A stretch of 41,896 nucleotides of DNA, taken from assembly GCA_903875575.1 (NCBI GenBank), contig CAIQWJ010000068.1, positions 1-41,896 of the forward strand, read 5' to 3'. The stretch comes from an uncultured Acidobacteriia bacterium (lineage in GTDB: Bacteria; Acidobacteriota; Terriglobia; Bryobacterales; Bryobacteraceae). This document shows positions 41,529 through 41,896 of the stretch, piece after piece (the first letter of the stretch is position 1; each line of letters begins with the position of its first letter). Under the pieces are notes generated by a model. It had not been told where the DNA came from and did no database searches. It worked only from the letters and a program-made list of their open reading frames with translations. The position numbers and the translations under genes are program-made.

Positions 41529-41896
41529 CGCCGGCATCCGCCGACTGTGCACACTTCCTACCGAACCGCGACTTTCATGGTAGGTAATTGTCAAGCGATG
41601 ACGCAAAAAATCTTGGGGCTACCGGAGGGAGCCCGAAGACGGTGGATATTGGTCAGCAGTAGAACTGGTTTTTTATCTCGGCTTAGCGGCGATCCGGAAC
41701 AGGCCGGTCACCAGACATTCATTTGCCGGATCGTGATGTTGGCAGGCAACAGAGCACGTCACGGAAGATTGAGTTGCAGCTAAACCCTCCCGCCCCGAAA
41801 CAGTAAGAAAAGCGGCATGACAGCGAACTGTCTGCCGAGTCGCGGTTCCGCGGGGTCAGGAAGGAACCTGTTCACAACGGCTGAGCCATTGTGTCG
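41529..41896. other. Unassigned right end
   Basis: 368 bp after the TonB receptor. I see no credible gene, no recognisable RNA and no clear terminator; a weak 5-bp hairpin (GGGCT/AGCCC near 41615-41632) and a TTTTTT run at about 41670 are present. Base composition is less GC-biased than in the coding regions. Confidence 0.3.

Overview
The window looks like chromosomal DNA of an Acidobacteriota bacterium, probably a Solibacter/Bryobacter-like member. The evidence is the high G+C content, an Oar-type TonB-dependent protein with an N-terminal carboxypeptidase-regulatory domain, Tat-exported TIM-barrel enzymes, a PVC-type membrane-bound dehydrogenase fused to cytochrome c, and glycine-rich low-complexity inserts in exported enzymes. 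This assignment rests on family recognition only. I found no rRNA, tRNA, CRISPR array or phage genes.

Region 1 (1-7700). The left edge is the end of an insertion sequence that cuts a Tat-exported protein after 60 codons. Next comes an exported sugar isomerase-like TIM barrel interrupted by a collagen-like Gly insert. A three-gene operon follows on the minus strand: CitE-like lyase, family III CoA-transferase, SauS-like acylating aldehyde dehydrogenase. It is divergent from a ThDP-dependent decarboxylase/lyase-like gene. Together these four enzymes make a coherent but unassigned CoA-thioester/2-oxo-acid pathway.

Region 2 (7700-13530). An Oar-like outer-membrane protein and a periplasmic PQQ dehydrogenase, each followed by a hairpin. 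The PQQ gene and the ThDP gene share an exact 16-bp sequence upstream, possibly a common operator.

Region 3 (13530-19100). A sulfate uptake operon on the minus strand: OprP-like porin, sulfate-binding protein, CysT, CysW, CysA. The genes overlap tightly and an AT-rich dyad lies upstream.

Region 4 (19100-22000). A hicBA toxin-antitoxin pair, a decayed patch holding the 3' end of a cysteine desulfurase gene, and a NarX/NarL-type two-component system.

Region 5 (22000-28500). An RraA-like aldolase-fold protein is translationally coupled to a tripartite RND efflux system (adaptor lipoprotein, permease, TolC-like channel). The permease has an altered proton-relay motif.

Region 6 (28500-41900). 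A compact aa3-type cytochrome c oxidase operon (subunits II, I, III, III, IV and a small CxxC membrane protein) lies beside a large exported beta-propeller/HEAT/cytochrome c/discoidin protein. Divergent from these are a type-1-copper cupredoxin, an ABC ATPase, an ABC-2 permease with an unknown C-terminal extension, and a BtuB-like TonB receptor. The layout suggests a periplasmic electron-transfer or copper-handling module serving the oxidase; this is inference.
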